NCBI GenBank assembly: GCA_903772945.1
Contig: CAICTM010000067.1
Span: 62,001-126,000, forward strand
Length of the DNA: 64,000 nucleotides
Direction: 5' to 3'
DNA from: Seminavis robusta
Lineage: Eukaryota; Bacillariophyta; Bacillariophyceae; Naviculales; Naviculaceae
The notes beneath the pieces were generated by a model. It was not told where the DNA came from. It worked only from the letters and a program-made list of their open reading frames with translations, and did no database searches. Each line of letters starts with the position of its first letter. Positions within the stretch are counted from its first letter, which is position 1. Positions 32,671 through 44,045 of this stretch are shown here, in pieces. A program made the position numbers and the translations under genes.

Positions 32671-35600
32671 TTATGTTGTTCCAACAGACTTGGAAGATTC
32701 CTGATGGACAAGAATGATGTGGTTCGGGTGATCGTTCAATGTTGACAGCTGATTCAACAAGTGAGCTTTCTGTTCCCTTGTTACCATGACCTTACGCTGG
32801 GCTCCCCATTCGCCATACAGTCTGATCGCTTCCTGGAAACGAAATGCAGCGGACGACTCGTCCTTGAGCTCCGTCTCAAGCATCTCACCCAGCCGTTCGT
32901 TGGCCATGGCGGCATCTTGAATGAAACCATGTCTGGATGACGTTACAATCGCAGCTTCGTACCGCGTGGCAGCCTCTTTCGGTTTTCCTTTCAATGCAGA
33001 GGATTCGGCTTCCAGGAACATGTGAAAGTGAACGACGTTGGGGTCCCCATCTTTGGCCCAGCCATCGATCTTCGACTTCAACTTTTTCGCCCGTGCAACA
33101 TACTTCCTTCGCTTGGTTTTTCTGGCCATGGCAAACAGAGAAACGGCACAGTAGAAGGTGTCCATCACCACATACGGAGTACCAGGGTTTGCTGGGAGGA
33201 TGTCGTCTTTGGATAGGGCAAGCTTGGCACCCAACTGATGCTCCCCGAAGACTGCATAGAGGTGATTTTGGTGGGCTTGGAACTGGGTGTAGTAGTAGGC
33301 ATCGTCAGAATGTGACTGTAGAAAGCTTGTCTCATCCATAGCCTCTCCGGTCAATGTTAATGGTTTAGTGCCAGCGAAGCCCCTGATCACAAAAGAGAAC
33401 ACAGTGAGAGTTGACTCAAGGTCGTCGATTCGCAACCCCTGCTAACCGGGACGTACATTAGATTCATGGTCATTTGCCAGAGCATCTTGGAGAAAACCAA
33501 CGGCTTGTCAATCTGCATTTGATCAATTTGCTTTGTGTACGCTCGAAGGTCTGTTTGTATTGCATGGAGATTCTTGCCAGAGCGAAGAGCAAGGAGAAGG
33601 TAGAAGTAGATATTGTAGCATGCATGTTCTGTGTTTCCAGTTTGCAGAGCCAAGTCATAGCCTCTAAGCAAGGGCTTCAACAGCTCGTGCACAGGTTTGG
33701 TGTGGTGCAAAACAAAACCTGTGACAAGATCGTACAGCACGAAGTCAGTCAATACGATTCCTCCAGCGGTAGTTTTCCTTGTATTTGATGTACGTACCAT
33801 AGCTCAGGAAGGACACCTCAGCAAGGATGTGATTCGTAGGCAATCGATCAACTAGGTCAAGGGCCAGTAATGCATACTTTGATCCAGTCTGGATGTCGCC
33901 CACGAAGGCAGCAATCATCATCCCCAAACAGGCAGTATTCACTGGGGTGTCAATTGTCAAACCATTCTTTCGAGAATACGCGTCTCCCCTCAGTGTGCCC
34001 AAAGGCAACAACAGCGAATTCGTCATGAGCGAGTATTTGCAAAGCTTGATCATCAACCTCGTCACTGCCTTGTGTTTTCCACCCTGCACGAATTGGAGGT
34101 TACTTATCTCCTTGCACCTCTTCTCGGACTTTGTCTTCGCTTTGATCAGGCCGAACAGTACTTGGGGGATGATAGCTATGGCGCTCTTCGGGAATGGAAC
34201 TCCCAGCTGTTTCAGTATGCATCGGCACATTTCCCGAGCTTCGGAAACTCGATCGCGGTAGCATATGCTGTCCATCAGAATCTCATGCAGGCGAACCTTG
34301 TCTAGAACATCAACATCTTGACGGTTTAGGACTTCATAGCAGTGTTTTTCCATCTCGTTGAAATCTCCAAGAATGGCATGCATTTCGGCAGCCGTCGAAT
34401 GTAACTGCAGTGTAAGATAGAACTGGTTAGGGTTCCACTTGTACTCTGAGCGCAGTAGTTCAATGCCAGCATTGCAATAGTCTGCTGCCGCGTCGAAAGC
34501 AGACAGTGACGCGGCCTTTGCTGCAGCCCTAAGATTCAGATCCGCCAGTCTGTTGGGCATCTCTGCCAGCGAAGGTGCTTCATTCAAAAGATTCGTGACA
34601 ACAAAGAGGTTGTCCTCGAGTCTCTGCTCACCCAGTGATTTCAGCATAACAGCCCCCAAACAAAACTTGAGCTTGACTAAATCTTCTTCCTCCAACAGTG
34701 TTTGTGCCGCTTCTATTAACTTGTCATGGCACCATCGGTACTTGTTGCTAACTGTGCATTTTTCCAGTACTCCTTCTTCTATGCAACACTTCAAGTCATC
34801 CTGATAGCCCGCACCGGGATAGAAGTCGTCCATGACCAAGGATATCATCTTCTCATCAAACTCAGCACCCAAGCAAGATGCAAAGAGAAGTAGTTGTTGT
34901 GTGTTGTGAGGCAACTCTACAAGCCGGTTCCTCAAAAAGTTGACAACGTTTTCTGTCGCGCCACTGCAGTTTGCAATGTCTTCATCATTCCAAGTCCATT
35001 TGTACGCAAGTAGGTCGTACTGCAAGTGCTTTTCCTTCCATAACATCGTCACAAATCGACTAAAGTAGAAGGGGTTTCCGCCTGTGGTATGGTAGAAAGC
35101 ACATGAGCCCACTTAAGTTAGGTTGCGCTGTACATTATGTCAGTGTGCCATCAAGCTGTCGCCAACCATGCTTACCTGTCTTTTTGTGACATGTTTCCGT
35201 CAGCGGCTTTGTCTGCGTGGGTTCCAAATCCAGCAGATCTGCCATGAGTAGATTCAGGTCGTCCACGGACAAATTGCCCACCTTGATATCCTCCACTCGA
35301 AGACCCCATTCGTCAGCCATCGAATTGGCCTCTCGTTGCAGCCGCGCCAGGGCATGTTTATGACCCACTTCATCGTCGCGATAGCATCCCACCAGAATCA
35401 ACTTGGTAATGGCCTCGTCCAGGATGAGCACCTCCAACAGTTCAAGCGACCCTGAGTCAGCCCATTGCCTGCATTTTGAAGAAAGAGAAAGACTTTGATG
35501 AGCATAATTGCCACAATCATTGTTCCATGCGTGCCTGTCCGTCGGCCACAACGACTTTCACTTTACATACAGGTCATCAAGTACCAACACGAGCGGGAAC

Positions 35601-37138
35601 ACATCTGACACGAGCCGAATGAAATGCCTGAAAACAAAATGAAACTGATGTTGCGCTTCCTGCGGTGTCTGCTCGGCTTCCATCATGTCAGGTGCTCCAT
35701 CTTGACTGTTGGTGCTGTAGCGACCGATCGTGGAGTACCGCAAGCTGCCCTTGGTGACACTTTTCGAAACCAGATTCTGATACTCCCGCTTTGGCACCAA
35801 AGCTTCCAGAATGGGCCCCAGTCCGGGAATCAGCCGCAACAACGAGACGGCTTCGTCCTTGCTCATGTCTTGCTGCAGCGATTCTTGCAATTTGGCATAT
35901 CGTTCGTGTTGCTGACTCTTGGACGCCAATAGCTGGACGCACAAGTCATCACAGGCAGCCGCAAAGCCCACAAAGGGACGTTCGCTGTTGCGGCTTTGAG
36001 AGTCAAACTTGCCCTTGACGTACAATCCGCCCTGGCGATGTTTGGCAGTCTCAGTCGACAGGGCATGATCTGCCAGCGATGACTTGCCAGTCCCCGAGGC
36101 CCCGGACAACCACACAAGATTGCGTCGAAGTCTCTTGTTGTCGTCATTGTTGTTGACCTGACTGTTACGTCTCTGGTCTGGTTGCTGATTGTTGTCTTTT
36201 ATGGTGTTGGCGCTCTCCCATTGCGAAAGGCATGCCTGCAACTGCTTCACGTGATCATTGCGCCCAAACAGTCCAAGCTTGCTCCATTTGGCGGACAAGG
36301 ACGTTACGGTTTCCTGGTCGTCTGCCAAGGCTCGCAATGCCCTCAACTTGGACGATTCGGGTTTGATGAACCGGCTGTGACGACTCGATGTGGCTCCCAA
36401 GGATGCGTCCATGCTGAAGCGTTGCGAGGGCTGACCCAAGCTGATTCGCGGCTGTGAGTGCCCACTAGTGGTGCCGAGCCCATTGGTTTTGTTGTGTCCA
36501 CTATTGTTCAGGCCCGCTGCCAGAGACCACGACGATCCTCTCGACGATGCCTGAGAGAGCGACGCCAACGACGCAATGGATGGTTCCGAGTTTATTGATC
36601 GGAAGCCCGTACTTGTCTTTTCGGCCAATATCTCTTCCAGTTGCATCTGAGAACTGGTGGTTCGACTACAAGGACCGGTGGTTGCTGTCTCATCAAAGTA
36701 ATCGTCGTCACCATCCTCGTCGAGACGATGATGGGGTTCATCACCACAAAAGCTCTTCGTACATTCCTCTTCCGAAGACGAGGCTCCTGCATCCAAGGCA
36801 AAGTCGGCCGCTTCTTCGTCGATCTCGTCTTCTTCAATGAGCTGTGCTACCGCCGACTTGATGGAGACAACCGAGCTGCGAAGATAACTCATACTCGACC
36901 GATGGCTCCCATGGAACATGAGCCGCTGCTGACTGCTCCCAGCTGTCAGAAAACTGCTGCGTCGTCGCTGGAGGCTCGATTGGTCCATGCCAACACTCGC
37001 CAAGCTCTGCTGACTGGCTGCCCTTTGCAGCATGGCCGCCCGGCAATTGATCCGTTCCCGCAACTGCCCCCGACTACCCTCGCTTTCATCATTGAGCATC
37101 ACAACAGCAGGAGGACCGTGGTCCTTCTTGGTGTCCAT
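32671..37138 (-). CDS. Large AAA_16/PknK-type P-loop ATPase (5 exons)
   Basis: Exons 35571-37138, 35176-35468, 33798-35081, 33457-33718 and 32671-33382, introns of 74-102 bp all GT-AG, give 1372 residues. The first ~285 residues are Ser/Asp/Gln-rich and likely regulatory. The ATPase module begins with LGLFGRNDHVKQL, then Walker A SGASGTGKSSL (~343-353) and Walker B VLVLDDLQWAD spanning the first splice junction, followed by the TGGNPFYFSRF block. This order is typical of the predicted ATPase next to kinase, cyclase or transcription-regulator domains (PknK, MalT, STAND-like). The rest is a helical TPR-like superhelix. No kinase or cyclase domain is attached, so it may act as a signalling scaffold or NTP switch. 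Confidence 0.85.
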
Positions 37139-38725
37139 CTTGGCTTGACTTCAGCTATCTGCAAACAAAGATTTCACAAGTGGCTTTCGGCGACTTCGGA
37201 GAATCGAATCTGGTATCTCTGAACACTCGGCTTTTGAGCTGTCTTCTTCACGGCGTGTATTAATGTCGGCAGAGTAGGGTTTTTGCTGTGATAACACAAT
37301 ACAGCCACCGACATCAACAACCAGGAGGCTGCAAGCGGACGGACGGATCGGAAAGCCCACCCACTCGTATGCATAATATGTACCTGGTACAGAAGTCACA
37401 ACAATGACGTGGCCAGGTTCAATTACACATTGATGTAAACCTTTACATTTATGCCCACTTTCTGGCTTTCTCGGAATCAACTTAGATCTACTTAGAATTA
37501 TCACTCAAACTTATTTATCAACGCCGCAGCTCCCAGTCTACCAGTTACCAGGTACCAGGTACCGGTACATACCGGTAAGCGCTGTCCTCGAGACAGAGTG
37601 GGAGAATGCACTTGCTCCAGTAGGATTTATCAGCATGGAGAATTTGAGACCCTCAGAAGACAAAAAGGATTTATCTATGATGTTAATCAACTCCAGTAAG
37701 TATTCATGTTTTACAAGTACTGTGGCTGTGGGTTGAAGACAAAATATTTAACGACAAGATGCCACCGCCACCGGTACTACAAGTGCGAGAGGTGCGGAGT
37801 GCAAAGGTGGGCTTCGCATCGATTTGAGGTGAACCCTTCAACGTCCGGTGGCATCATTTTGGCAACCAGTACCGGTCCATGTACCTCTGCAGCTGGCTGC
37901 ACGGTAGACTTTGGTTGGCGCTGCTACCATTATCGGGAGATGCAGCTGGTGTATTGGTGCTTCAGGTTGAGTTGGGCCGTGCACAGGTCCAGAAGGGTGC
38001 ATTCTGGTTGTTTCCAGACATGCGCCAGGTGTAGGTCCAGACGCTGTGCTCGGTGGAGCTCCTGGTTTTGGACTACACAAATAATGTTTGTTATGGGTCC
38101 AGATGCTGCCTGTTGCTGGCATTTCCAGCTGTTGGAATGGAGTAGGGCAGCATATCTCTGTCCTGGAGTTAGGTCTAGTGTAGGCCCCGTTTATCCAGGC
38201 ATTGGTCAATTCATTGAACTAGGGATGGGTCCGGTGTTGTTGTTGCAGGTGGCTAGGCTGTGCACTGAAGTAGGGCAAAAAAGTTGGCTTGGCATTGGGC
38301 CAGGTTTGTTTCCGCAGCATCGGATCATTTCGACAGGCAACTTCTAATTCGTATGTCAGGTTGCTCTTCTCTTTAGCCACAGCAGTCAGCAGTTTACCCT
38401 TGTGTCAGCTCGGTGGTTCGGTCCAAGCGTCTGATGTGTTTACGGAGCGCGGCGGCGTTGTGACAGAATGAAAGCAAAACCACACATCGCCACGCTTCTG
38501 GAATACAGAACTTCAACTACATTACTCGGATGATAATCCCTACTGGTAACCCTAATGTTTTTGTCAGGATAGATTCCTTGAAGTTTGCTTCCATGGGTAC
38601 GTGTTTTCCTGTTGATGGCAAAGAATGCCCCTCCTCCACCTGGATCCAACCATCCAATAGCAGCAGCATGCAGGACAGCAAGATCACTCTTCTGTTGATT
38701 GCATTATCCTAGCTAGATAGCGACC
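37139..38725. other. Intergenic region with GGTACC motifs and a decayed low-complexity stretch
   Basis: An ACCAGGTACCGGTACATACCGGTAA cluster lies at ~37549-37581, upstream of the ATPase gene. From ~37830 to 38320 short Gly/Pro/Val-rich peptides similar to GVGPDAVLGGAPG appear in shifting frames, like the remains of a repetitive coding sequence. No frame is long and clean enough to call. The chlorophyll synthase promoter must lie near the end. Confidence 0.45.
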
Positions 38726-40134
38726 ATGATGAAATTAGCCGTAGCCATCACCGCCATCTCGGCGGTTAGCGCCTTTTCCCCTGCCGCCACAGTAGTTCGT
38801 CCTACCTCTGCCTTGGGAATGCTACCCAACAACCAACAGCAATCCTTTTATCCATTTCCATCCACTACTGCATTGGAACAATCGGCAGCCAAAGATAATC
38901 AAAAGCCCATCAATGCAGAAGCCGCCGATGGCAGTGCCGGGGTGCGACAGCTATTGGGTGTCAAGGGTGCCTCGGAAACGGACGATATTTGGAAAATTCG
39001 TCTGCAGTTGACCAAGCCAGTCACGTGGATCCCCTTGGTGTGGGGTGTCATGTGTGGCGCCGCAGCGTCGGGCAATTATCATTGGATGTGGAATCCCTTT
39101 GACCCCAACGATCGCGATGTCTTGCTTGGACTGGAGGATGCTGCCAAGGGATTTGTCGCCATGATTCTAGCCGGTCCCTTTTTGACGGGATACACCCAAA
39201 CCATTAATGATTGGTACGATCGTGAAATTGATGCCATCAATGAACCCTACCGACCCATCCCCTCGGGTGCTATTTCCGAAGGGGAAGTCATTGCGCAAAT
39301 TTGGGTCCTCTTGTTGGGAGGATTGGGTATCGCCTATGGACTCGATGTCTGGGCAGGACATGATGTTCCCACGGTTCTGTTGCTTTCCATTTTTGGATCT
39401 TTCATCTCTTACATCTACTCAGCACCTCCTCTCAAGTTGAAGCAAAATGGATGGGCTGGAAACTACGCCCTGGGAGCTTCCTACATTTCCTTGCCATGGT
39501 GGTGTGGACAAGCTGTCTTTGGAGAACTGGATAGACCAGTCTATTTCATTCTGTAAGTTCCCTCGTTTGTTCGATCATTGAGATATTCAGTTTGCCGTTG
39601 CATGAGGGTACCGGTACCATTCAATGAAGAGGAAGAACATGGAGGGGTTGGGATCTGTGTGAAGTCTCAAGTTCTATGGGGCATATATTTGTCTGCTCAC
39701 TTTTCTTCGTCTACTTGTCACCTTTGCACTTTTCGTTTCGGTCATGCGAACCAAAATCCAGTCCCATTCTCTACTCGATTGCTGGATTGGGAATTGCTAT
39801 TGTAAATGACTTCAAGTCCATCGAGGGAGACCGAGAAATGGGATTGCAATCTCTTCCCGTGGCCTTTGGCATCGACAAGGCCAAGTGGATCTGTGCCGGA
39901 TCCGTCACATTGACCCAACTTGGCGTTGCTGCCTACTTGTATTCGCTCGGCGAATCCTTGTACGCAGGAATCCTCATGGCTCTAATCTTGCCACAAATGT
40001 ACTTTCAAGCAACTCTCTTGTTGCCAGACCCCGTTGAGAATGATGTCAAGTACCAAGCATCCGCTCAACCGTTCCTAGTCTTTGGAATTTTGGCCACAGG
40101 TCTCTGCGTTGGACACCATGATTTCTCTGTCTAA
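38726..40134 (+). CDS. chlG: Chlorophyll synthase, plastid-targeted (2 exons)
   Basis: Exons 38726-39552 and 39762-40134 (209-bp GT-AG intron) give 399 residues. It attaches the phytyl or geranylgeranyl tail to chlorophyllide, the last step of chlorophyll a synthesis, in the thylakoid membrane. It is a UbiA-type prenyltransferase with two Asp-rich motifs: NDWYDREIDAINEPYRPIPS and NDFKSIEGDREMGLQSLP. Multiple membrane helices fit the family. The N-terminus is a bipartite plastid leader: signal peptide (LAVAITAISAVSAFSP) with an ASAFAP-like cleavage motif followed by a Ser/Thr/Pro-rich transit part. The intron contains a GGTACCGGTACC motif near 39608. Convergent with the RING gene, 130 bp apart. 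Confidence 0.95.
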
Positions 40135-40264
40135 CCAACGAGCAAACAGACTACGATACTCAAATGCAATAGTAGATAAAGCTGCTAGAAATTGGCTCTC
40201 ATATTCTCAGTTTATCTCCTTTTGGAGCCAGCCCCATCTTGTAACAATCTGGCAATTCTATTGT

Positions 40265-41698
40265 TCACGAAATGAAGATTCGCTGCGTGGAGGTGGATAT
40301 CCTGCGACAGATTGGGCAGGCGATACCAATACCAAAATTATTGTTGGCAGGTGCCATTTGGTTGCAACAATCTTGGCACACTGCAAGGTGGCCACAAGGG
40401 ATAAAAGCAATGACAGCTGGTGCACAGATACAAACAACACAAGAGCTCGCTGTTGTGGTCGTCTCTGCACTGTTGTTGCATGGAGACGATACCATTGTAG
40501 ATTGTGCCCTTTCTTGATTTGGATTTCCAGAGGCATTGTCTGGTTCCCTTGCTATGCAATTGGCACACAAGTCAAAATTGCATCCTTGCATGCACCTCCA
40601 CATGGGATCGGGAGGAGAGGCACCACCCGCCTCACAGCCATTGCAATACCAGTCTCCGCCAAACATGTTGTGCACAATGGCAGGGTCTGATGGGATCATG
40701 GCATGTGGGTGCAGTGAACGACGATGTGAATGGTTGCAAATGCAGGTATCACACAAATTATAGTCACAACCGTCACGGCAGTGCCACATTCGAGATTGCG
40801 TGTCCAAAGCAGTACGTGGACCAGGACAGCCATCGCAGAACCAACGCCCGCTATGTCTAGAATGAACCACTGCTGGGTCTGACACCACCAGGGCATGTGG
40901 ATGAGTGGGTAATTGTGCTACCAAAGGTGGTGGCTGTGCGGGTTCTGATACTGATCTTATGCAGTTGGCACACAAGTCAAAATCGCATCCTTGCATGCAA
41001 CGCCACATGGGTTCGGGTGGAGAGACACCATTGAATCCATCTGGCTGGCAGCTGTTGCAAAACCAATATCCACCAAACATGTTGTGTACAATTGCAGGGT
41101 CTGATGGGATCATAGCATGCGGGTGCTGCAAATTTGTACAGGAATGATTGGCAATGCACGCATCACATACGTCATAGTCACAACCCTCATGGCAGTGCCA
41201 CATTCGGGAGTGTGAGCCCGAGCCGGTCCGTGTGGATCTGGGACCAGGACAGTCATCGCAAAACCATTGCCCACCATAACTGGAATGAACTATTGCTGGG
41301 TCAGACACCACCAGAGCATGTGGGTGAGTGGAAATTCGAACTACCAATGGGGGCGGCTGAATGGGTTCTGATACTGGATTGTCATCGTCGTCAACGGGAG
41401 CTTGTTGACTACTATCCATTCTATCCACGGACACTCTCCTAATAGGTTGAGAATTTTGGGCTTCCCACTCAGCCCGAATTTGTCTTGGCACGTTTCGTGG
41501 ATCACATTCGATACAGTGGCCTTGGTACACGTCTCTCGTGGTAATCGGCCGTCGATGGAGCAAACGGATTTTATGCGTCCTTCTCCCACAGAATAAGCAA
41601 CGGCCCAATCGATGTGCGAGTGATGCTCTTTGCTCTGGAGAGAGGGTGGTGCCATTTCGAGCAAAGTAGGGTATCTCAAAGCGATCTGTTGATGCCAT
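40265..41698 (-). CDS. RING-finger protein with four tandem ZZ/DC1-like zinc modules
   Basis: Single exon, 477 residues, ATG 41698. An N-terminal zinc pair CLFC (34-37) and CIEC (~61-64) comes first. Then come four similar modules in an ABAB order: type A begins HPHALVVSDPA and ends in CDYDVCDACI-like sequence; type B begins HPHAMIPSDPAIVHNMFGG and ends in CDFDLCANCI. Each has CxxC and C-x4-5-C pairs like ZZ or DC1 fingers. A C-terminal RING-type finger follows: CVVC, CGH, CQDCC, CPICRR (~421-470), of the kind found in Mul1/IAP-type E3 ligases. It is likely a ubiquitin ligase whose zinc modules bind partners. Targets unknown. Confidence 0.8.
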   Translation of the reverse strand: MASTDRFEIPYFARNGTTLSPEQRASLAHRLGRCLFCGRRTHKIRLLHRRPITTRDVYQGHCIECDPRNVPRQIRAEWEAQNSQPIRRVSVDRMDSSQQAPVDDDDNPVSEPIQPPPLVVRISTHPHALVVSDPAIVHSSYGGQWFCDDCPGPRSTRTGSGSHSRMWHCHEGCDYDVCDACIANHSCTNLQHPHAMIPSDPAIVHNMFGGYWFCNSCQPDGFNGVSPPEPMWRCMQGCDFDLCANCIRSVSEPAQPPPLVAQLPTHPHALVVSDPAVVHSRHSGRWFCDGCPGPRTALDTQSRMWHCRDGCDYNLCDTCICNHSHRRSLHPHAMIPSDPAIVHNMFGGDWYCNGCEAGGASPPDPMWRCMQGCNFDLCANCIAREPDNASGNPNQERAQSTMVSSPCNNSAETTTTASSCVVCICAPAVIAFIPCGHLAVCQDCCNQMAPANNNFGIGIACPICRRISTSTQRIFIS

Positions 41699-42692
41699 CC
41701 TCCCATCCTCTTCCGTACCGCCGACGACTGCCGAGAAGAAGAGGTTTCTATGGTACCAGTACTACGGATTCGGGAAGAACTGTCCTTTTCCATGCTCGGA
41801 AGCGGATTTCCCACCCTCGGAAGGAGATTTTCCTTCCCAGTACATAGGTTGTGTAGGTTTCTACGAGAGCCGTAATCCGAACTCCTGGTCAAAATCGCCT
41901 GTGATCTTTCTCTGCTGACTCTATCCTTAAACAGGGTATTTTCCTTAAGTAAAGCTCAAGGAAAATCGCCTTCCGGTCTGGTGAAATTGGCTTGGGAGGG
42001 TGGCAAATCCGCTTCCGGTCCTGGAAAAGGACAGTTCTTCCCGAATCCGTAGTATAGGTACCGGTACCGGGTAAGAGGGGACTACGTATTGTGGTTGTGG
42101 GTTTGGGGGAGGGGCGAGGAGAAAAAGGTTCTGCAACAAACAGCTTGACGGGCTTAAAGCTTCCATCCAACCCAAACCGCTGCTGACTGCTCCCTTTTCA
42201 CAGCTTTGCAATCAATAGAGAGCTCCTAGGGCCAGGTTGCCAAAAGCTGGTACTCTAGCATTGTTCTAAGGTCCTGATTGGGCTGTTGGGGGTGCATTCG
42301 GCTGAGAACTTTAGAATTAGGAGTTGACCTATTCGAGCCAGGAACTAGAAAATCCAATTCTGCATTCACAACCTCAAATGGTGAAATCACTAGTCAAAAA
42401 TGCCATCCCACCAAACCCGACCGAGTCAACATATGTGTCTAGGTTGATAGATGAAGCCATCGTGCTGTTTCTTGCAACAACAGAAATGTCAAAGATAATC
42501 ACGGCAACCAATCAGTTTCCTGCGGCCTTCCGTCCACTCCTGTTTCTCGCTTTCATGCTGCTCCCAGCCACCTCGGAGCAAACATCCCAATCCGAAGCGA
42601 ACTAAATGAGGTTGGCTGTACCAGTGCAAGACCTCCTTCCACAAAGTCTGGGTAGCTCTTGGGTTGGTCCAAGATACTTGTGGCGTTGCTAA
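41699..42692. other. Intergenic region, mostly the foldback repeat
   Basis: Apart from the foldback, a 93-codon ORF at 42324-42605 (plus) shows no domain and is not called. Confidence 0.5.
41758..42056. repeat. Large foldback (inverted repeat) upstream of the RING gene
   Basis: 41760-41792 (TACTACGGATTCGGGAAGAA and on) is a perfect reverse complement of 42022-42054. Looser pairing extends the arms to ~41833 and ~41958 (AAGGAGATTTTCCTT against AAGGAAAATCGCCTT). The spacer is ~125 bases without an ORF, and the right arm ends in GGTACCGGTACCGGG. This fits a MITE/foldback element. Confidence 0.8.
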
Positions 42693-43991
42693 CTAGGCGG
42701 AAGAATGGAAGGATTCATTCCATTTTTGGAATAGCTCTTCGGCCCTTTGTTCCATGATGACTTTCAGCTCCTCCTCACGATCGAATTGGTGCACCACAGG
42801 GGAAACACTGCCATCAAAGTTTAGAACTTGATTTGTAGTATTATCCAGCACTCCATACGCCCGGAGTGGCTTGTGTTCATTGGCATAGAGTCCCAGTGTA
42901 TTGACCAGTGACGATCCCTGTTTGCCGTATTCAATGTGCTGGATTTGCGTGGAGTTCTGCAGCAGCCGGCCAGTGTGAACCAGATAATTCATATGACCTT
43001 GGTCACACCCTAGAATGAGGCATTGCGTCTCATCAAAGGATTGGACCATGGCTCGGAAATAGGATTCCATGGCCGAGTACCCTCCCACGGTAGTGCCTGA
43101 ACACAGCACTGTCTTGTCACCAATCTGGTTGAGAACATCCATGCCCCGAGTAGCCCGAATCCAGAGGCGATTGGAGTTTTGATGACGCAGGGGTGGATGC
43201 GAGTATTCCTCAAAAACATACAGGGTAGTGTCCATGTCGGATGGTATCAGTTCAAAGGGATTGCGTTGAAAGTAAACATCTCTTCCATCGGCCACAAAGA
43301 TGCGACTCTTACTACTATATTGCAATAACCACGCCCAGTAATATTCAAAGCGAAGTTGGGCAATCTCGCGGGGTAATCGATCATCGGGAATATAGTCTCC
43401 CGTAGTCGAGTCAGCGTATAGACGAGGTGCCTGACACCGGGTGCGTCGTCCGAACTTTCGGCAGACAATATCCATGCCATAGGCAATCACATGGGCCCCC
43501 TCATTGTTGTTGTTGACACCACTGTGACAGGACAAGAAATCTCGGACAGTCGGATCCAAGTGTTCCTCTGGCAGAACTCCCAAGACAATGTCACCGGTGT
43601 ATCCCGTTTCCACCAAGGACCCCACAAACCGTGCCAAGTGCTGCACGGTATACCCCAGTGCCACGGCAAAGACAGCATCCCGATCAGGACGATGGACTCC
43701 TACGATTGGCGGTGGCAGCTGGACGGTTGCATTGGACCCAAGCAAATCCGAAGGCTTGTCAAAGTTGGTTACCACTTGTTGAGGTGCAGGCTCTTGTTTC
43801 CATCGAATGGTCCCCAACTTCCTCTTAAATTGACTGAAATCACCCGTCTTGGCGGAGATCCAGACATTCAAAGCAAGGATACAGTACAGGACCTGGACCG
43901 TGCATCCTTGACGTTTGCGGTTCGCACCATTCTCCGAAGGGGTGGAGGAGGATGCCGACGACTGGGTTTTCTTTTTCCTCGATCGAGGCAT
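42693..43991 (-). CDS. Type II membrane glycosyltransferase-like protein (GT-A type)
   Basis: Single exon. The first ATG is at 43991 (MPRSRKKKTQ) and gives 432 residues; further-upstream codons are not ATG. A basic tail is followed by one hydrophobic anchor (TVQVLYCILALNVWIS, ~30-45) and a luminal domain. RIFVADGRDVYFQRNPF holds a DxD-like Asp pair for a metal-bound nucleotide sugar, and CLILGCDQGHMNYL is the acceptor-side motif seen in many eukaryotic GT-A enzymes. NxT/NxS sites are present. It would act in the Golgi on glycoproteins or polysaccharides. The exact CAZy family and sugar cannot be told. Confidence 0.75.
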   Translation of the reverse strand: MPRSRKKKTQSSASSSTPSENGANRKRQGCTVQVLYCILALNVWISAKTGDFSQFKRKLGTIRWKQEPAPQQVVTNFDKPSDLLGSNATVQLPPPIVGVHRPDRDAVFAVALGYTVQHLARFVGSLVETGYTGDIVLGVLPEEHLDPTVRDFLSCHSGVNNNNEGAHVIAYGMDIVCRKFGRRTRCQAPRLYADSTTGDYIPDDRLPREIAQLRFEYYWAWLLQYSSKSRIFVADGRDVYFQRNPFELIPSDMDTTLYVFEEYSHPPLRHQNSNRLWIRATRGMDVLNQIGDKTVLCSGTTVGGYSAMESYFRAMVQSFDETQCLILGCDQGHMNYLVHTGRLLQNSTQIQHIEYGKQGSSLVNTLGLYANEHKPLRAYGVLDNTTNQVLNFDGSVSPVVHQFDREEELKVIMEQRAEELFQKWNESFHSSA

Positions 43992-44045
43992 CTTGAAGGA
44001 CGGCACACCGTGAACGAGCGGAACACTTTGTCGTTTTTGGCTCAC

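Noticed and set aside
37706-38347. 213-codon Cys/Arg-rich ORF
   Set aside because: Composition is odd, and Gly/Pro-rich peptides appear in other frames over the same DNA; looks like decayed repeat sequence.
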